From assembly GCA_016787085.1 (NCBI GenBank), contig JAEUVJ010000045.1:1-64000 (forward strand): 64,000 nucleotides of DNA, in the 5' to 3' direction. A model generated the notes under the pieces. The model was given only the letters and a program-made list of their open reading frames with translations. It was not told the DNA's origin and did not search any database. The position numbers were made by a program, and so were the translations under genes. Positions 27,080 to 35,940 of this stretch are shown piece after piece (the first letter of the stretch is position 1; every line of letters begins with the position of its first letter). Source of the DNA: Chitinophagaceae bacterium. Its GTDB lineage: Bacteria; Bacteroidota; Bacteroidia; Chitinophagales; Chitinophagaceae.

Positions 27080-27736
27080 ATTCTTTATCGCCTTCCACAT
27101 CTCATCAGCTACCAGCTGATTCCCTTTTGCATTCAGGTGAACCCTATCAGAGGTAAGAATGCCCCGGTCTTTATTCTCCGGGTTATTTTTCAGGTTATAT
27201 TCATGAAAAGCTTTGCGCAGATCCACTAATGGTAAATTATTCTTAGCAGCTATAGCACGGACAATATTACTGTAGTGATTCATATCCCCATCCTGCGGAT
27301 TACTGAAATCAATCCGCTCTCCTATCACTGCCGGTGTGCTTAAAATGATTTTTATATTTTTTGCTTTCAGCTTATTGATGATCGCCTGGTAAAATTTTTC
27401 GAACTTATCAGCATCCGTTCCTGTCCCTGCAGATGATTTATGCCATACATCGTTCACCCCGATATAAATGATCACCACATCCGGGCTCTTTGCCAGCACA
27501 TCATCTTCCATCCGCAGGTAAAGGTCATATACCTTATTGCCACCTATACCTGCACCGATGAATTCATATTTATCACCCAGGTTCTCTTTCTTACACATAC
27601 TATCAATACGGGAAATATACCCACCCGGCTGCACACCTGCCTGTGTGATCGAATCACCAAAGAAGATAATCTTTGATTTTTTCTGGGGCATAAAGGCAAA
27701 CGAAATAAAGAGAAGGGGAAGAAGATATCTTTTCAT
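27071..27736 (-). CDS. Secreted SGNH/GDSL hydrolase
   Basis: The ATG at 27734-27736 opens a signal peptide (MKRYLLPLLFISFAF). The 221-residue product has block I FFGDSITQAG (Ser at about residue 27), block III IYIGVNDVW and a C-terminal SDRVHLNAKGN carrying the catalytic Asp and His. These enzymes deacylate lipids, sugars or lysophospholipids. It follows cyanophycinase on the same strand after 66 bases and ends convergently with the alpha/beta hydrolase. The substrate cannot be read from sequence. Confidence 0.85.
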   Translation of the reverse strand: MKRYLLPLLFISFAFMPQKKSKIIFFGDSITQAGVQPGGYISRIDSMCKKENLGDKYEFIGAGIGGNKVYDLYLRMEDDVLAKSPDVVIIYIGVNDVWHKSSAGTGTDADKFEKFYQAIINKLKAKNIKIILSTPAVIGERIDFSNPQDGDMNHYSNIVRAIAAKNNLPLVDLRKAFHEYNLKNNPENKDRGILTSDRVHLNAKGNQLVADEMWKAIKNSN

Positions 27737-27802
27737 ACCTGCAATTTCCATCTAAGGTACAGAAACAACTCTCTTTTAGCTTTGAATTTTAACTTCTGGC
27801 TC

Positions 27803-28696
27803 TTACTCTACATCCACCTGCTTCCTGACAACAGCCCCATCACTGGCTTCAGGCAAAAATTTTCTTTCTTTAATAAGATAGCCATTGCCTTTTTCGCAGA
27901 AATGAACTTTCAGGTTTTCGAGACTGATCGGATTTCCATCGGGTATATCTGCAATGTTGGAATGCATAATTTCGTGTCCATCCAGGATCATCACCAGCCC
28001 GCTGCCAATGGCTTCCATCTTATTTCCTTCTGTGATCAGCATACCGGTGTCTTCTCCCAGTCCGATACCTATACAGGACGGATTGGCGGTAACAGCCTGT
28101 GCCAGCCTTCCGAATCTTCCTCTTTTTTCAAAATGCGAATCAATGATAACTGTATTGATAAAACCTAAACCTGTTGTGATCTTAACTTCACCTTTCAGAT
28201 GCGCCCTGGTCGCATTACCTTCATAGATCATGGTATTGCTCATCGCCATGGCGCCGGCAGATGTACCCGCTATCAGGAATTTGTCTTCCAGGTATCGTTT
28301 ACGAAGGATAGCAAGAAATTCCGTTCCTCCGTCGGTTGCGCTTAACCGCAATTGGTTGCCTCCTGTGAACATCACCGCATCACATGTACGGATACGGTCA
28401 ACATACTCCGGGTTCATCGCATCCTGCCTGGTACGTATATGCAGCAGGCCGATATTGGTGCACCCGATCTTACCAAATGCATCCAGGTAATGTTCGCCTA
28501 CTTCATACGGGATCATGGAGGCGGTGGTAATGACTTCGATACGGGCTGACTTTCCTCCTGCTTCTTCCACCACCCGGCGAAGAATGCCGAGTTCAAAAAA
28601 ATTGAGGTTATTACGGTGTATTTCTCCTTTCTCCAGGTCGGTTCCTTTATCTTCTGCTCCTCCGATGGCTATCAGTTTTCCCTTAGGATGGCTCAT
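27803..28696 (-). CDS. cphB: Cyanophycinase
   Basis: Cyanophycinase (peptidase family S51) cuts the storage polymer multi-L-arginyl-poly-L-aspartate to beta-Asp-Arg dipeptides. The 297-residue product shows GKLIAIGGAEDKG at residues 6-18, VMFTGGNQLRL at about 108-118 and the nucleophile motif AGTSAGAM with Ser146. There is no signal peptide, which indicates action on intracellular polymer. A cyanophycin synthetase gene lies about 7 kb away in this window. Its ATG overlaps a small ORF that in turn overlaps the upstream permease gene. Confidence 0.92.
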   Translation of the reverse strand: MSHPKGKLIAIGGAEDKGTDLEKGEIHRNNLNFFELGILRRVVEEAGGKSARIEVITTASMIPYEVGEHYLDAFGKIGCTNIGLLHIRTRQDAMNPEYVDRIRTCDAVMFTGGNQLRLSATDGGTEFLAILRKRYLEDKFLIAGTSAGAMAMSNTMIYEGNATRAHLKGEVKITTGLGFINTVIIDSHFEKRGRFGRLAQAVTANPSCIGIGLGEDTGMLITEGNKMEAIGSGLVMILDGHEIMHSNIADIPDGNPISLENLKVHFCEKGNGYLIKERKFLPEASDGAVVRKQVDVE

Positions 28697-28859
28697 TCAA
28701 TGGGGTTTGATTATGGACAAATGTAACAGAAAAATGATTTAACGCAGCAGCAGCATCTGTAGTATGTGAATATGTGGAGAAGATATTGTATTGGCCGGCT
28801 CCTGTACTACTATCGTCTTTTGTTGTGTCACTCCCTTGTACGTCCCGTTCGTTACTCAT
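28683..28859 (-). CDS. Possible 58-residue overlapping ORF between permease and cphB
   Basis: The ATG at 28857-28859 overlaps the permease stop by eight bases (ATGAGTAA), and its stop at 28683-28685 lies 14 bases inside cphB. The frame fills the gap exactly. The product (MSNERDVQGSDTTKDDSSTG, ending in NHFSVTFVHNQTPLNEPS) is hydrophilic with no domain that I recognise. A 52-codon gap stays open by chance fairly often, so this could be a random frame. Confidence 0.3.
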   Translation of the reverse strand: MSNERDVQGSDTTKDDSSTGAGQYNIFSTYSHTTDAAAALNHFSVTFVHNQTPLNEPS

Positions 28860-30174
28860 CATGTTTTGAGATATTCTTTTTAATGAAATATACGCCAACG
28901 CCTGCAATGGCAATGATCCCTCCATACAATGCAAACTCATTATGATAAAGCAGGTACGACCAGATAATGAGTGATACGATGACAGGCACCGGGTACAGCC
29001 ACATGCTGAATGGCAATCCTGAGCTGCCAATCTTTTTTCGTAATAGTACCACACCTATTGCCTGTGCCATGAATTGTACCACGATCCGCATGGCAAGAAT
29101 GGAGTCTATCACATCTTTCAGCTTCATCAATAAACTGAAAATAAGACCCAGGCCGCAAAGCACGAGCAGGGAGATATAGGGAAAATTCTTGGTGGGATGC
29201 AGTTTACCGAAAATCCTGAAAAAATTTCCGTCCACTGCGGCTGCATAGGGCACCCTTGAATAACCCAGCACCACTGCAAATAAAGACGACATCGCAATGC
29301 AAAGGATCAGCACCGTTACTACTACCGCGGCTTTATTTCCATACAACTGCTCCATGAAACTGCTGACAAGGTATTTATCATCTGATCGTACCGATTGCCA
29401 GGGCATCACTCCCATCACGGCAATATTCATCAGCAGGTATAAAACAGCTATCCCGAAGATGGAAATAAAAATACTGCGGGGAATGTTCACTTCCGGCCGT
29501 TTGATCTCGCCGCCAAGATGACAAACGTTGTAATATCCAAGATAACTATACACCGTTTTCAACGAACCCTGTGCTACTGCCGACCAGAAAGCGAACTGGA
29601 AAAAAGATTCATTTCCCGTCGGCCATACTTTGATAGCCTGCTGCTGATGGGAAAGACCGCTGATGATGATCCACACGATGGTCAGAATAACGATAACGCC
29701 AAAGACAACAGATATCTTCCCGATGGTCTCGATCTTCCGGTACAATAAGAGCAGAACAAAGATGACCAGCCCGGCGGAAACGACCTTTTGTTGAACCGGG
29801 GTCAGGTCAACGATATAAGTAAAGTACTGAGAGAATCCGATAGCCGCTGAAGCTATCACCAGCGGCGCCTGTATGGATGTTTGCCAGACGAACAGGAAAC
29901 TCATCAGCCTGCCGCCTTTTTCGCCGTAAGCAATGCGATGGAAATTATAAGTACCGCCTGCCAATGGATACTTTGCACCCAGCTCACTCCAGATCATACC
30001 ATCCACCAGTGCTGTGAAAGCGCCGAATATCCATGCCCAGAGAAAGAGGCCATTATCGAATTGAGCCACTACGAACGGCATCACCACGAAGGGGCCGATG
30101 CCTACCATATCAATCATATTGATAGATGTGGCCTGGAGCAGGTTGATCTTGCGGTTAGTCTGGGGTATTGACAT
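28852..30174 (-). CDS. APC-superfamily amino acid permease
   Basis: The 440-residue product is a polytopic membrane protein with about twelve hydrophobic segments. It starts with the APC signature NLLQATSINMIDMVGIGPFV at about residues 11-30 and WSELGAKYPLAGGTYNF at about 62-78. GYYNVCHLGGEIKRPEVNIP at about 218-237 is also diagnostic for amino acid/polyamine/organocation transporters. It sits upstream of cphB on the same strand, so uptake of arginine, aspartate or a dipeptide is a reasonable guess. Confidence 0.88.
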   Translation of the reverse strand: MSIPQTNRKINLLQATSINMIDMVGIGPFVVMPFVVAQFDNGLFLWAWIFGAFTALVDGMIWSELGAKYPLAGGTYNFHRIAYGEKGGRLMSFLFVWQTSIQAPLVIASAAIGFSQYFTYIVDLTPVQQKVVSAGLVIFVLLLLYRKIETIGKISVVFGVIVILTIVWIIISGLSHQQQAIKVWPTGNESFFQFAFWSAVAQGSLKTVYSYLGYYNVCHLGGEIKRPEVNIPRSIFISIFGIAVLYLLMNIAVMGVMPWQSVRSDDKYLVSSFMEQLYGNKAAVVVTVLILCIAMSSLFAVVLGYSRVPYAAAVDGNFFRIFGKLHPTKNFPYISLLVLCGLGLIFSLLMKLKDVIDSILAMRIVVQFMAQAIGVVLLRKKIGSSGLPFSMWLYPVPVIVSLIIWSYLLYHNEFALYGGIIAIAGVGVYFIKKNISKHDE

Positions 30175-30210
30175 GTGAAATGACCCTGTAATTTAACCCC
30201 TGTTTGCCAC

Positions 30211-30300
30211 AATCCCGAAGGGATGTTAGTAATATAATAGCAAACCTGTAGGTAACAAAATCCCAAAGGGGTGATATTAAAAATGTAGTACTATCAGGAT
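30211..30300. repeat. Two 48-base units of an ATCCC-AAGGG dispersed repeat
   Basis: AATCCCGAAGGGATG at 30211-30225 and AATCCCAAAGGGGTG at 30259-30273 are diverged copies spaced exactly 48 bases. Between them is the small palindrome ACCTGTAGGT. Both units are followed by AT-rich sequence. The elements lie in the gap between the aminotransferase and permease genes. Similar CCC-GAA-GGG intergenic repeats are familiar from other Bacteroidota genomes. Confidence 0.6.
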
Positions 30301-30306
30301 TTAATT

Positions 30307-31608
30307 TCATACCAGCTTTGCAAAAGCTGTAACTCCTTCTACCAGCACATCAAGATTTTTGATTGTTGTATAGACATTGGGCGTTATCCTGATACCCTTG
30401 ATATTTTCCCATTCGATACCTACCGTATGCACTTTATACTTATCCAAAAGAAACGAATCCAGTTCTCCCGGCTTTTTGCCCTCGACACCTACATTACCGA
30501 TGGCACATCCCCATTTCGGATCCAGCGAAGTGTTTAATCTGACTTTCGGAATATGCTTCACTTTCTCCATCCAGTAGTTCTTGAGATAATGCAGCCGTTT
30601 CTCTTTTCTTTCGCTGCCGATCATTTCATGAAACTCCAATGCTTTACCGATCGCCTGCTCAATAAAGAAAGGTCTTGTACCCAGCGCTTCAAACTTCCGG
30701 ATATCATCTTTCAGCGGATCATCGCTGGTGGCAAATAACGGGTAGAGTTTTTTGATCTTGTCTTTCCTTACATATAACATACCACTGCCGATAGGTGCAT
30801 ACAGCCACTTATGCAGGCTGGCGGCAAAATAATCAGCATCAAGGTCCGGTATCTTAAAATCAAAATGAGCAAATGAATGGGCGCCGTCCACTACAACTTC
30901 AATTCCTCTTCTATGGGCGTCCTGTGCAATTTTTTTTACCGGCAGTACCTGGCCGTTCCAGTTGATGACATGGGTGATATGAACAACCTTAGTTTTTGAA
31001 GTAAATGCTTTTACGTATTGCTGCACCAGGTAATTCTCGTCTTCACTGGGCAGTTCAAGATTTATCCAGACCATTTTTATTCCATCCCTTAGTTCTCTTT
31101 GCTTATACGCATTGATCATATTGGGATAATCCTGTTTAGCCGCCACTACTTCGTCACCGGCCTTTAATTGTAAACCGAAGATCGCGGTCTCCAGCCCTTC
31201 GGATGAATTGCGGTTGATCGCAATTTCTTCCGCATCACATCCTGCCAGTTTAGCCAGGTTTTTTCTCAGCGGTTCACGGCCCTGATCAAGAATACGCCAC
31301 ATATAATAACTCGGCGCTTCATTGCTGTAATCATAATATCGTTTCATCGCTTCCTGTACTGTTTTGGGTGCAGGCGATACACCGCCATTATTCAGATTGA
31401 TAATACCCGGTGATACCGTGAATGATTGCTGTATATAATACCAGAAATCCTCTTCGGTAGCCAGGTCAGCGGCTGAAATGCCTTCTGCATCACGCAGGGC
31501 ACTCTCCATATTTCTTGACCAGGCAGGCTTTGCCAATGATGTAAAGAAAGCTGTTGCTGAAAAAGCTCCTGCTCTTTTTAAAAAGCGGCGACGGCTGGCT
31601 GAAAGCAT
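30307..31608 (-). CDS. Tat-exported class V aminotransferase-like PLP enzyme
   Basis: The 433-residue product starts with a twin-arginine signal (SASRRRFLKRAGAFSATAFF) and the PLP-dependent fold type I of class V, isopenicillin N epimerase or cysteine desulfurase type. The PLP lysine is K267 (AASLHKWLYAP), the cofactor aspartate is in VVVDGAHSFAH at about 238-248, and GGVSPAPKTVQEAM at about 75-88 is the substrate loop. Tat export of a folded PLP enzyme to the periplasm is unusual but common in this subfamily. It lies between a secreted beta-lactamase-fold protein and the permease gene, on the same strand. Confidence 0.85.
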   Translation of the reverse strand: MLSASRRRFLKRAGAFSATAFFTSLAKPAWSRNMESALRDAEGISAADLATEEDFWYYIQQSFTVSPGIINLNNGGVSPAPKTVQEAMKRYYDYSNEAPSYYMWRILDQGREPLRKNLAKLAGCDAEEIAINRNSSEGLETAIFGLQLKAGDEVVAAKQDYPNMINAYKQRELRDGIKMVWINLELPSEDENYLVQQYVKAFTSKTKVVHITHVINWNGQVLPVKKIAQDAHRRGIEVVVDGAHSFAHFDFKIPDLDADYFAASLHKWLYAPIGSGMLYVRKDKIKKLYPLFATSDDPLKDDIRKFEALGTRPFFIEQAIGKALEFHEMIGSERKEKRLHYLKNYWMEKVKHIPKVRLNTSLDPKWGCAIGNVGVEGKKPGELDSFLLDKYKVHTVGIEWENIKGIRITPNVYTTIKNLDVLVEGVTAFAKLV

Positions 31609-31685
31609 AATAATTCTTTATTTATAAAATATCGAAAAGCACTGAGACGAATGCCGGTTTACAACGACGAATCGCTTTTCCCGGC

Positions 31686-33401
31686 CTAATTTACCCTGGC
31701 GAACCGATGGTGCATCACCCTGCCTGACCACACCGTAAGACCCGTTATTTCACCTGAATTATTTCTGTTAAAAAGTATCCATGAATCAAACCCTGCATCG
31801 GGATACTTTTCACCGGTATAATGAAACTGGTTGATCCCGTCAGGCGTTATCGGCACGTCGGGAAGATTTGACCTTCGCAACAGTAATCCGCCATTTTCAT
31901 CCTGTACAATGTACCAGTAATAATCGAGATGCCGGCTATGGTATTTTCCTTTAAACCCGGCCAGTTCATCTTTCGACGGCTTCCATGTTGATCCATCCTT
32001 TTCCACCTCAGCACCGGGGAAACCGTCATCAAATGTTACTGTCACTTTCATCGGTGTACCCGGAGAGTGTGTAAACTCAAACTGAACTCCAAACCCTTCA
32101 TTATAATAGAAAATGTCTTTTGCTACCGGAGTCAGTTCAATTACATAATTCCCCATGTAACGAACTTTCAATGTATTGCCCTCGATAAAAAAACTGCTGA
32201 ACTTTCTTGTTTGCCCGCCATTCTCCCATGACACATCATTGGCCCACCGGTAATTTCCTTCATATTTTTGTAATTCCACTACTGGCAACCGGATTGGCAC
32301 TGTAATAAGTTTTGGAAGTACAGGCGCCTTAACTTTCAGCAAATACCTGATAATAGCTTTGTTCTCGCCGCCAAACCCATCACCGTCCCTGTTACCAATC
32401 GTGATCACAGCCATTCTTTCTGAAGGCACCCTGCTGAGATAGAGATACCCGTTAACCCCCTCATGCATGATCACAATACGGCTATTATAAACCGGCACAG
32501 AGTACCCTGTTACCAGGTGGCTTTCTTTTCCTGGTATCATCCGCACATTTTGCAACAAACGGTTTGATGCCTTTCCAAGTTCAGAAGTACTATCACTTAA
32601 TACAGTAAACCATCTTTGAATATCATCAGCTGTAGTAAGTATAAAATAATTTCCCCCGGGTGACGTCTTTTGTACACGTCCGTGCATGTACCGGCCTGTA
32701 CTTCCTGCAGCATACATATCTGCCCGGCCAGGTATTAGCTCCAATGGGTCTTTCTGCATTCCGGTGGCTGCCATTTTCAATGGGTTAAACATCCTTTTTC
32801 TCATCCAGTCGGGCAGGTTGTTGCCGCATGCTGCTTCCATAATCAGGCGAAGAAGCCCGAAATCCGAATTAGAATATAAATATCCTTTTCCCGGCTCCAC
32901 TTCAGGTTCCGGCTGATGATACAACAATCGCAGGAACTGATCTTTTTCGAACCGGTTTGACATACTGTTCTGGGAAAGCAACAATGTAGCCCATTCATCT
33001 GCAAATCCGCTACGGTGATTCAGCAGATCCCATATAGTTACAGGCGCTGCCCATTCCGGCAACAGGGGAAAATATTTATGAACCTTGTCTTCCAATTTCA
33101 AAATACCGTCATTTTCCATCAACAATGCTGCAAGAGAGATAAACTCTCTTGCTTCTGAATAGGGCAACCGGACCACGGTATTGTGCGTAAAGGCAACTTT
33201 GTGTTCCAGGCTTGCCATACCATAAGCCTTTTTCACAACTACCTTGTTGTTCTGAATAATAGTAACAGCGCAGCCGGGAGAAATAATATTGGCGACAGGT
33301 TTAAAAATGCTGTCAACAAATCTTTGCAGCTTTGCGATGGGTTGAGCTGCTATTCCAATTGAAAGAAAAAGCAGCAGACCGGTAAGCGTACTTCTTGCCA
33401 T
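31686..33401 (-). CDS. Secreted class C beta-lactamase-fold protein with altered SxxK motif
   Basis: The 571-residue product has a signal peptide (MARSTLTGLLLFLSIGIAAQ) and the serine hydrolase/beta-lactamase fold of family S12. The first catalytic motif, SxxK in active members, reads S82-E-A-R85, so the general-base lysine appears replaced by arginine. The second motif YxN is present as Y-S-N in GYLYSNSDFG, and the third as H-E-G in IVIMHEGVNGY. A C-terminal beta domain of about 200 residues follows. It may be catalytically weak or a binding protein. Confidence 0.82.
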   Translation of the reverse strand: MARSTLTGLLLFLSIGIAAQPIAKLQRFVDSIFKPVANIISPGCAVTIIQNNKVVVKKAYGMASLEHKVAFTHNTVVRLPYSEAREFISLAALLMENDGILKLEDKVHKYFPLLPEWAAPVTIWDLLNHRSGFADEWATLLLSQNSMSNRFEKDQFLRLLYHQPEPEVEPGKGYLYSNSDFGLLRLIMEAACGNNLPDWMRKRMFNPLKMAATGMQKDPLELIPGRADMYAAGSTGRYMHGRVQKTSPGGNYFILTTADDIQRWFTVLSDSTSELGKASNRLLQNVRMIPGKESHLVTGYSVPVYNSRIVIMHEGVNGYLYLSRVPSERMAVITIGNRDGDGFGGENKAIIRYLLKVKAPVLPKLITVPIRLPVVELQKYEGNYRWANDVSWENGGQTRKFSSFFIEGNTLKVRYMGNYVIELTPVAKDIFYYNEGFGVQFEFTHSPGTPMKVTVTFDDGFPGAEVEKDGSTWKPSKDELAGFKGKYHSRHLDYYWYIVQDENGGLLLRRSNLPDVPITPDGINQFHYTGEKYPDAGFDSWILFNRNNSGEITGLTVWSGRVMHHRFARVN

Positions 33402-33508
33402 GTCTGTTTTATTTATCCATCAATAGTAAATGGCCAGAAAAAAACCAGAATATCCACTTCAACATGACCGGCATAATACCAGAGTTATTTTACAAAAGCT
33501 ATCAATGA

Positions 33509-34993
33509 TCAAAACTTATTTGAAAGCACTTCACCCATGAACAGGTCATAATCCTTCTTCAGCTTCAGCAATGAAGCCTTGTGGATATACATCATGTGTC
33601 CCGCCTCGTAATACGTGTTCGTAATATTCCCCTGCAGGTTCTTAGGAAGGAACATGTGATGCAGTACATAATCGGTGGCAAAGAAGGGTGTGGCCATATC
33701 ATAATAACCATTGCATACCCATACTTTCAGGAAAGGATTCTTGACCATAGCGCCACGAAGCGTCTCTGCCACATTCAGGTACTTATCCTGGCTGTTGGTC
33801 CAGGGGCGTACACGGCCGGTCAGTATCTCGTAAGGCAGGTCGTTATCATACTTCAACTCCCTTTTGATATAATCATTGATCGCTGCCGTATAGCCGCCAT
33901 TGATCGCTATATCCAGGCTCGCATCATAATCGTATTGCTCTCCTGCATTATCATAATCCTGGCCTGTGATACGGGAATCCAGGCGGCCTACTGTTTTCTT
34001 TTCCTTGCGCAGTAACTCTTTATTAAAGCGACCAACATATAAGCGCAAATTGGTTTCGTCAAGGTATTCTTTTGACAGGCCTGTATAGTCATGCAGTTTA
34101 TTGATGATATTGTTTCTCTCCGCTTCAGCTATTTTATCACCTTTCATTAAAGCAGCCGCATATTCTGTAGTGGCAAATTGCTGCACTTCCTGCAGGAACG
34201 AAGAAAGATTACTATAGCGGCTGTTTGCTTTTTTATGATACCAGGAAGTTGCCGCAAAGGTGGGTAGCAGCAAAGGAAAAGGCACATCGTTGCCCCTGTC
34301 TGTTCTTACTGTCCCGAAATCAAGAATGGCAGAAATGAGAATGATACCGTTGACGTTTAAGTTATACCTGTCCTGCAAATAACCGGAAAGGCCTGCTGCC
34401 CTCGTAGTGCCGTAACTTTCACCTGCGATAAACTTCGGCGAACTCCAGCGGCCGTAGCGTGTGATGTACAAGCGGATAAAATCGCCGACAAAACGAAGAT
34501 CATTCTCATAACCGGTAAACTCACCCTGCACAGATTTACCGGCGGGCCTTGTATAACCGGTCATCATCGGGTCAATGAATACGATATCGGCTTTATCAAG
34601 CCAGGTATTAGGATTATCGGCATATTTATAAGGAGGTGGCAACGTATTGCCTTCTTCTGTCATCAATACTACCTTAGGCCCAAATGCACCCATGTGCAAC
34701 CATACAGAAGAAGATCCGGGTCCTCCGTTAAATGAAAAGAGAACAGGACGTTTGCCAGGATCTGGTTCACCATCTTTAGTATAAGCAATGAAAAAAAGAT
34801 TGGCTTTTAGTGTGTCTTTCTCATCCTTAATGGTCATATACCCGGCAGTAGCAGTATAGTTCAATACCCCACCGGCAGTGTTCACCTGATGTTTGGTGAT
34901 TGAGAGATTACCGTCTTTCCATTCTTTGGCATCTTTTTGTGCTATCAATGAAAAAGGGATAATAAATGCAGCAATAAAGCAAAGCTGTTTCAT
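33509..34993 (-). CDS. Secreted S10-family serine carboxypeptidase
   Basis: The 494-residue product has a signal peptide (MKQLCFIAAFIIPFSLIAQ). The S10 oxyanion motif FSFNGGPGSSSVW is at about residues 86-98, the nucleophile is S193 in AGESYGT, and the catalytic Asp and His are probably D432 (NGYYDMATP) and H466 (YEAGHMMY). These enzymes remove C-terminal residues from peptides at acid pH. Neighbours are other secreted hydrolases on the same strand, so a role in peptide scavenging is likely. Confidence 0.9.
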   Translation of the reverse strand: MKQLCFIAAFIIPFSLIAQKDAKEWKDGNLSITKHQVNTAGGVLNYTATAGYMTIKDEKDTLKANLFFIAYTKDGEPDPGKRPVLFSFNGGPGSSSVWLHMGAFGPKVVLMTEEGNTLPPPYKYADNPNTWLDKADIVFIDPMMTGYTRPAGKSVQGEFTGYENDLRFVGDFIRLYITRYGRWSSPKFIAGESYGTTRAAGLSGYLQDRYNLNVNGIILISAILDFGTVRTDRGNDVPFPLLLPTFAATSWYHKKANSRYSNLSSFLQEVQQFATTEYAAALMKGDKIAEAERNNIINKLHDYTGLSKEYLDETNLRLYVGRFNKELLRKEKKTVGRLDSRITGQDYDNAGEQYDYDASLDIAINGGYTAAINDYIKRELKYDNDLPYEILTGRVRPWTNSQDKYLNVAETLRGAMVKNPFLKVWVCNGYYDMATPFFATDYVLHHMFLPKNLQGNITNTYYEAGHMMYIHKASLLKLKKDYDLFMGEVLSNKF

Positions 34994-35084
34994 AACCGTT
35001 GCAGTTTAGTTTTGAAAGAATGAACAGGAAAGGGAAATTAGGGAATTATCCTGACAGTGAAACATGAAAAGAAGGGTGAACTAT

Positions 35085-35648
35085 TTAATAGTACCACCTA
35101 TCTTTAATTCTTTTATAATTCTCCCCGGCAGGTGGTGCTCCGTAAAAAAAATATACCCCATGATATATATCCACCCAGCCACCGGTTATATAAAATATTT
35201 TCTGCTCATCTTTGACAATCAGCCTGACCCTTGCCTTCTTTAAAAAATTATCGAGATACCTCAATTCATCCGGGGAAAATTCGCTCCTCGACATTCCGTT
35301 CGGCTCCCTTGTAAAAACAGCATCCCCATCCTTTGACTCAAAAATGCTATTTACCTTGTCTAATGCTTTGTGCCGTTTACTGATGAATATCCTGTAAGAC
35401 TGTCTTATCAGGATTTGCTCGGACATTTGCTGAACGACAACAGCAGCGATCACAATAAAAGTCCATATAAGCTTACTTTTTACCGTTTTATCAGCCAGCA
35501 GGATTCTTAGGAAAGACAGAAGAGACAGTAATAGCCCAACCAGCAATATTGCATGATACAGACCCTGCCGCCGGCCAAAGAAAATAAAACTCAGTATGAC
35601 GGCTATCATCCCTGTAAGTAAAAAAATATGTCGTCGCGAAAAACGCAC
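35085..35648 (-). CDS. Membrane protein of unknown function
   Basis: I do not recognise this 187-residue protein. Three hydrophobic segments cover about residues 8-26, 30-50 and 60-80 (IFLLTGMIAVILSFIFFG, AILLVGLLLSLLSFLRILLA, LIWTFIVIAAVVVQQM). A soluble C-terminal domain of about 100 residues follows, with many charged residues and ending in AGENYKRIKDRWYY. The neighbours are S10 peptidase (downstream) and a possible small ORF (upstream). Confidence 0.6.
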   Translation of the reverse strand: MRFSRRHIFLLTGMIAVILSFIFFGRRQGLYHAILLVGLLLSLLSFLRILLADKTVKSKLIWTFIVIAAVVVQQMSEQILIRQSYRIFISKRHKALDKVNSIFESKDGDAVFTREPNGMSRSEFSPDELRYLDNFLKKARVRLIVKDEQKIFYITGGWVDIYHGVYFFYGAPPAGENYKRIKDRWYY

Positions 35649-35681
35649 TTTTGCTGATTAAACAGTCCAAATATATTCAAC

Positions 35682-35873
35682 TCATTTCTCTTTGCTTAAA
35701 ATTTGATGGGGAGTATAATACTGCCGGGCATTCTTCGGCAGGTAAAAGTACCCGCTACACATCTGCGAGCCGCTTTTTGGTAACCTGATCCAGACAAAAA
35801 CATTACCAGTTGGCAGACCAGCAGATTCACGACTGAAATAAATGACACAAAGTGCGATGAACAGCATTACCAA
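35682..35873 (-). CDS. Small hypothetical protein
   Basis: The 63-residue frame begins with one hydrophobic segment (MVMLFIALCVIYFS) and has a short aromatic-rich tail (CSGYFYLPKNARQYYTPHQI). It lies 33 bases upstream of the membrane protein gene on the same strand. No homology is recognised, and it could be a gene remnant. Confidence 0.3.
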   Translation of the reverse strand: MVMLFIALCVIYFSRESAGLPTGNVFVWIRLPKSGSQMCSGYFYLPKNARQYYTPHQILSKEK

Positions 35874-35940
35874 AATTGGTCACCTAAGCAAAAAAAACTA
35901 ACTTCCAATCTGCCGCTGAAGGCTATCTAAAACTGCTTAT

